From Afipia sp. (GTDB lineage: Bacteria; Pseudomonadota; Alphaproteobacteria; Rhizobiales; Xanthobacteraceae): DNA of 64,000 nucleotides. Numbering within the stretch: the first letter of the stretch is position 1; each line of letters begins with the position of its first letter. The stretch is from contig JAFKER010000005.1 in NCBI GenBank assembly GCA_017308595.1, positions 940,950 to 1,004,949 on the forward strand. The letters are read 5' to 3'. The translations under genes and the position numbers were made by a program. Of the stretch, positions 61,630 to 64,000 are shown in pieces. A model generated the notes under the pieces. The model worked only from the letters and a program-made list of their open reading frames with translations. It ran no database searches and was not told the DNA's origin.

Positions 61630-62514
61630 ATGGCAAACATCGCATTCATCGGTCTCGGCAACATGGGCGGCCCTATGGCCGCCAATCTCGTCAAGGCAGG
61701 CCACAAGGTGACAGGTTTTGACCTTGTTCAGGCATCGAAGGATGCCGCGAAGGCCGACGGTGTGAATATTGCCGCGACGGCCCTCGACGCAGTGAAGGGT
61801 GTGGATGTCGTCGTCACCATGCTGCCCGCAGGCAAACATGTGCTGACCGTCTGGAAAGAGATCATTCCGTCCGTGGGCAAGAACACACTGATGATCGATT
61901 GTTCGACCATCGATGTGGAAAGCGCGCGGTTCGCACATGGTCATGCTCTGGAGCACAACCTGCCGTCCATCGATGCGCCGGTGTCCGGCGGTACGGGCGG
62001 CGCGAAGGGGGCGACACTGACATTCATGTGCGGCGGCACCGACGCGGCGTTCGCGGCTGCAAAGCCCGTTCTTGAAAACATGGGCAAGAAGGTCGTGCAT
62101 TGCGGCGAAGCCGGAGCAGGGCAGGCAGCCAAGATCTGCAACAACATGATCCTCGGCATCTCGATGATCGGCGTGTCCGAAGCGTTCGCGCTCGGTGAGA
62201 AGCTTGGCTTGTCGCATCAGGCACTGTTCGATGTGGCGTCGACCTCATCAGGCCAGTGCTGGTCGCTGACGTCCTATTGTCCCGTACCGGGTCCGGTCGC
62301 GGCGTCCCCCGCGAACAACGATTACAAGCCGGGTTTTGCGGCGGCGTTGATGCTCAAGGATTTGCGTCTGTCGCAGGAGGCTGCGAAGGCCGCCGGCGCG
62401 GCCACGCCGCTCGGCGCACATGCGGAAAGCATCTATGATGCGTTCGAGAAAGCCGGTCACGGTGGAGTGGATTTTTCCGGCATTATCAAGCATCTTCGCG
62501 GGCTGGCGAAATAG
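61630..62514 (+). CDS. mmsB: 3-Hydroxyisobutyrate dehydrogenase MmsB
   Basis: MmsB (294 residues) oxidises 3-hydroxyisobutyrate to methylmalonate semialdehyde with NAD. The dinucleotide motif is GLGNMGGPMA, the substrate signature is DAPVSGGTGGAKG and the catalytic lysine lies in GQAAKICNNM. The product is the substrate of MmsA. AGGGCAGGAA precedes the ATG. A paralogue (LtnD) at 34164 serves a different pathway. Confidence 0.93.
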   Translation: MANIAFIGLGNMGGPMAANLVKAGHKVTGFDLVQASKDAAKADGVNIAATALDAVKGVDVVVTMLPAGKHVLTVWKEIIPSVGKNTLMIDCSTIDVESARFAHGHALEHNLPSIDAPVSGGTGGAKGATLTFMCGGTDAAFAAAKPVLENMGKKVVHCGEAGAGQAAKICNNMILGISMIGVSEAFALGEKLGLSHQALFDVASTSSGQCWSLTSYCPVPGPVAASPANNDYKPGFAAALMLKDLRLSQEAAKAAGAATPLGAHAESIYDAFEKAGHGGVDFSGIIKHLRGLAK

Positions 62515-62523
62515 GATTTCTTG

Positions 62524-64000
62524 ATGACGACATTCCGGGACGCGCGCACTTTCCTGCTCAAGAACCGTACTGACTACAATACGGCCGTTGCTGAATTCCG
62601 CTGGCCGGATGAGAAGCAGTTCAACTGGGCGCTCGACTGGTTTGATGCCGGACTGGCAACGGATTCCGAAAGCCGGGATCGCACGGCGCTGTGGATCGTC
62701 GATGCGGCTTCAAATTCCGAGACCAAGCTGTCGTTTGCGGAACTGTCGCGCCGTTCCAATCAGACCGCCAATTTCCTCCGTGATCTCGGTCTCAAGCGCG
62801 GCGATCATCTCTTGATGATACTCGGCAATGTGGTTCCCTTATGGGAGACGATGCTTGCCGCCATGAAGCTTGGCGTCATCGTCATTCCCGCGACTACACT
62901 GTTGACCTCCGACGAGCTTCGCGACCGGCTCGATCGCGGCCAGGCGAAAGCAGTGGTCGCGACGCAGGATCAGGTCGCCAAGTTCGAAGGCCTTGGCGAG
63001 GCGGGCTTCACCAAGATCGTGGTTGCATCTACGTCCGTGAACGAGGGTTGGCGCAGGTTCGAGGATGCCGCCAGCTACCCGGACGCGTTCACGCCGGATG
63101 GTGTCACGAATGCCGACGATCCAATGCTGCTCTATTTCACGTCGGGCACCACGGCGAAGCCGAAGCTCGTGCTGCACAGCCATCGCAGCTATCCGGTCGG
63201 TTCGCTGTCGACCATGTACTGGCTCGGCTTGCAGCCGGGGGATGTGCATCTCAACATTTCTTCGCCTGGCTGGGCGAAGCACGCGTGGAGTTGCTTTTTC
63301 TCGCCGTGGAATGCCGGAGCCACGATCTTCATCGTCAACCAGCCGCGCTTCGACGCCAAGAACCTGCTAGCGACTGTTGCACGCTGCGGCGTGACGACGC
63401 TCTGTGCGCCGCCGACGGTTTGGCGATTGTTCATTCAGGAGCAGCTCGCGGACTACAAGGTTTCCGTCCGCGAGGTCTGCGGCGCGGGCGAGCCACTGAA
63501 CCCCGAGGTCATCGATCAGGTCAAGGCAGCTTGGGGGCTGACCATTCGTGACGGTTATGGTCAAACCGAAACCACCGCGCTCGCCGGCAACTCGCCCGGA
63601 CAGGTTGTGAAGATCGGATCGATGGGACGCCCAATGCCTGGCTATACGGTTCGTGTTGCTGATGCTGACGGCAATCCCGCCAAGGAGGGCGAGGTACGTT
63701 TGGTCCTTGGCGCGAATCGTCCCGCGGGCTTGATGCTTGGCTACCAAGGCGAGGACGGCAAACCGAAAGGCGTTGACGGAGACGTTTACCAGACCGGCGA
63801 TGTCGTATTCCTCGATGAAGATGGCTATCTGACCTTCGTCGGCCGCTCCGACGACGTGTTCAAATCCTCCGACTACCGCATTAGCCCGTTCGAACTCGAA
63901 AGCGTGCTGCTGGAACACGAAATGGTCGCAGAGGCTGCCGTGGTGCCAACACCGGACCCGATTCGTCTCGCGCTTCCGAAGGCCTATGTCTCGCTGGTGC
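62524..64000 (+). CDS. AMP-forming acyl-CoA synthetase (partial, runs off window)
   Basis: The frame from ATG 62524 stays open to the window end (492 codons), so the C-terminus is missing. It is an ANL-family ligase of the medium-chain/acetyl type: adenylation motif YFTSGTTAKPK near residue 204, GYGQTET, and hinge TGDVVFLDEDGYLTFVGRSDDVFKSSDYRISP. The start lies 9 bp after mmsB, so it belongs to the valine operon and may activate a short branched acid such as isobutyrate or propionate. That substrate is inference. Confidence 0.87.
   Translation, partial: MTTFRDARTFLLKNRTDYNTAVAEFRWPDEKQFNWALDWFDAGLATDSESRDRTALWIVDAASNSETKLSFAELSRRSNQTANFLRDLGLKRGDHLLMILGNVVPLWETMLAAMKLGVIVIPATTLLTSDELRDRLDRGQAKAVVATQDQVAKFEGLGEAGFTKIVVASTSVNEGWRRFEDAASYPDAFTPDGVTNADDPMLLYFTSGTTAKPKLVLHSHRSYPVGSLSTMYWLGLQPGDVHLNISSPGWAKHAWSCFFSPWNAGATIFIVNQPRFDAKNLLATVARCGVTTLCAPPTVWRLFIQEQLADYKVSVREVCGAGEPLNPEVIDQVKAAWGLTIRDGYGQTETTALAGNSPGQVVKIGSMGRPMPGYTVRVADADGNPAKEGEVRLVLGANRPAGLMLGYQGEDGKPKGVDGDVYQTGDVVFLDEDGYLTFVGRSDDVFKSSDYRISPFELESVLLEHEMVAEAAVVPTPDPIRLALPKAYVSLV

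Noticed and set aside
1-64000. CRISPR arrays, tRNA or rRNA genes, insertion sequences, prophage
   Set aside because: No repeated spacer structure, cloverleaf sequence, transposase or phage gene was seen; gene order and composition look like ordinary chromosome.

Overview
The window reads as chromosomal DNA of an alphaproteobacterium in the Bradyrhizobium/Rhodopseudomonas/Afipia group (Nitrobacteraceae). This rests on the gene families and their order: a liv-type ABC transporter next to an acyl-CoA ligase, a full phn C-P lyase set, pst-phoU-phoB, pqqABCDE, a cyanate operon under sigma-54 control, and a transglutaminase/ATP-grasp/alpha-E operon. Base composition looks evenly G+C-rich (roughly 60%). 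Genes are densely packed with many 1-4 bp stop/start overlaps. I saw no rRNA, tRNA, CRISPR array, insertion sequence or clear pseudogene. Genus-level identity is inference.

Layout. 1-5.8 kb: branched-chain amino acid/carboxylate-type ABC transporter (two permeases, binding protein, one ATPase) and an AMP-forming acyl-CoA synthetase; the second ATPase probably lies upstream. 5.8-18.7 kb: phosphonate region. On the minus strand are a DUF1045 2H-phosphoesterase-like protein and a PhnM-like amidohydrolase. Divergent from them are the transporter genes phnCDE1E2, then the repressor gene phnF on the minus strand, and divergent again the C-P lyase operon phnGHIJKLMN. 18.7-20.3 kb: mobA, mobB and a tusA-like gene. 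20.5-25.9 kb: pstSCAB-phoU-phoB. Three sequences matching the PhoB box layout (two 7-mers 4 nt apart) precede phnC, phnG and pstS, and a perfect inverted repeat that is a likely PhnF operator lies between phnF and phnG. So 5.8-25.9 kb is largely a phosphate-starvation block.

26-32.8 kb: a small hypothetical gene, then PQQ biosynthesis (the 26-codon pqqA, then pqqB, C, D, E) coupled to a prolyl-aminopeptidase-like gene. Convergent to it are a likely PQQ-dependent beta-propeller dehydrogenase and a c-type cytochrome, which would make cofactor, enzyme and electron acceptor one neighbourhood. 33-37.2 kb: a four-gene tetronate (C4 sugar acid) pathway in two divergent arms (otnC; ltnD-otnI-otnK), with an arsC-like gene coupled to otnC. 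37.2-42.9 kb: cyanase, an ABC transporter of the nitrate/cyanate family, and a divergent sigma-54 activator; a consensus -24/-12 promoter and a cluster of inverted repeats lie between them. 43-49.8 kb: three overlapping or closely spaced genes for transglutaminase-DUF2126, circularly permuted ATP-grasp-alpha-E, and a second transglutaminase. This is a predicted but functionally undefined peptide amidoligase/modification system and the best candidate for undescribed biology here.

49.8-53.4 kb: a secreted DUF4189 protein, a very basic DUF6496 protein, a methyltransferase, and an MDR reductase with a divergent HxlR regulator. 53.4-57 kb: fabF-like synthase, thiolase and enoyl-CoA hydratase on the minus strand. 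57.1-64 kb: a TetR regulator and a valine-degradation operon (mmsA, acyl-CoA dehydrogenase, 3-hydroxyisobutyryl-CoA hydrolase, mmsB) ending in an AMP-forming acyl-CoA synthetase cut by the window edge.
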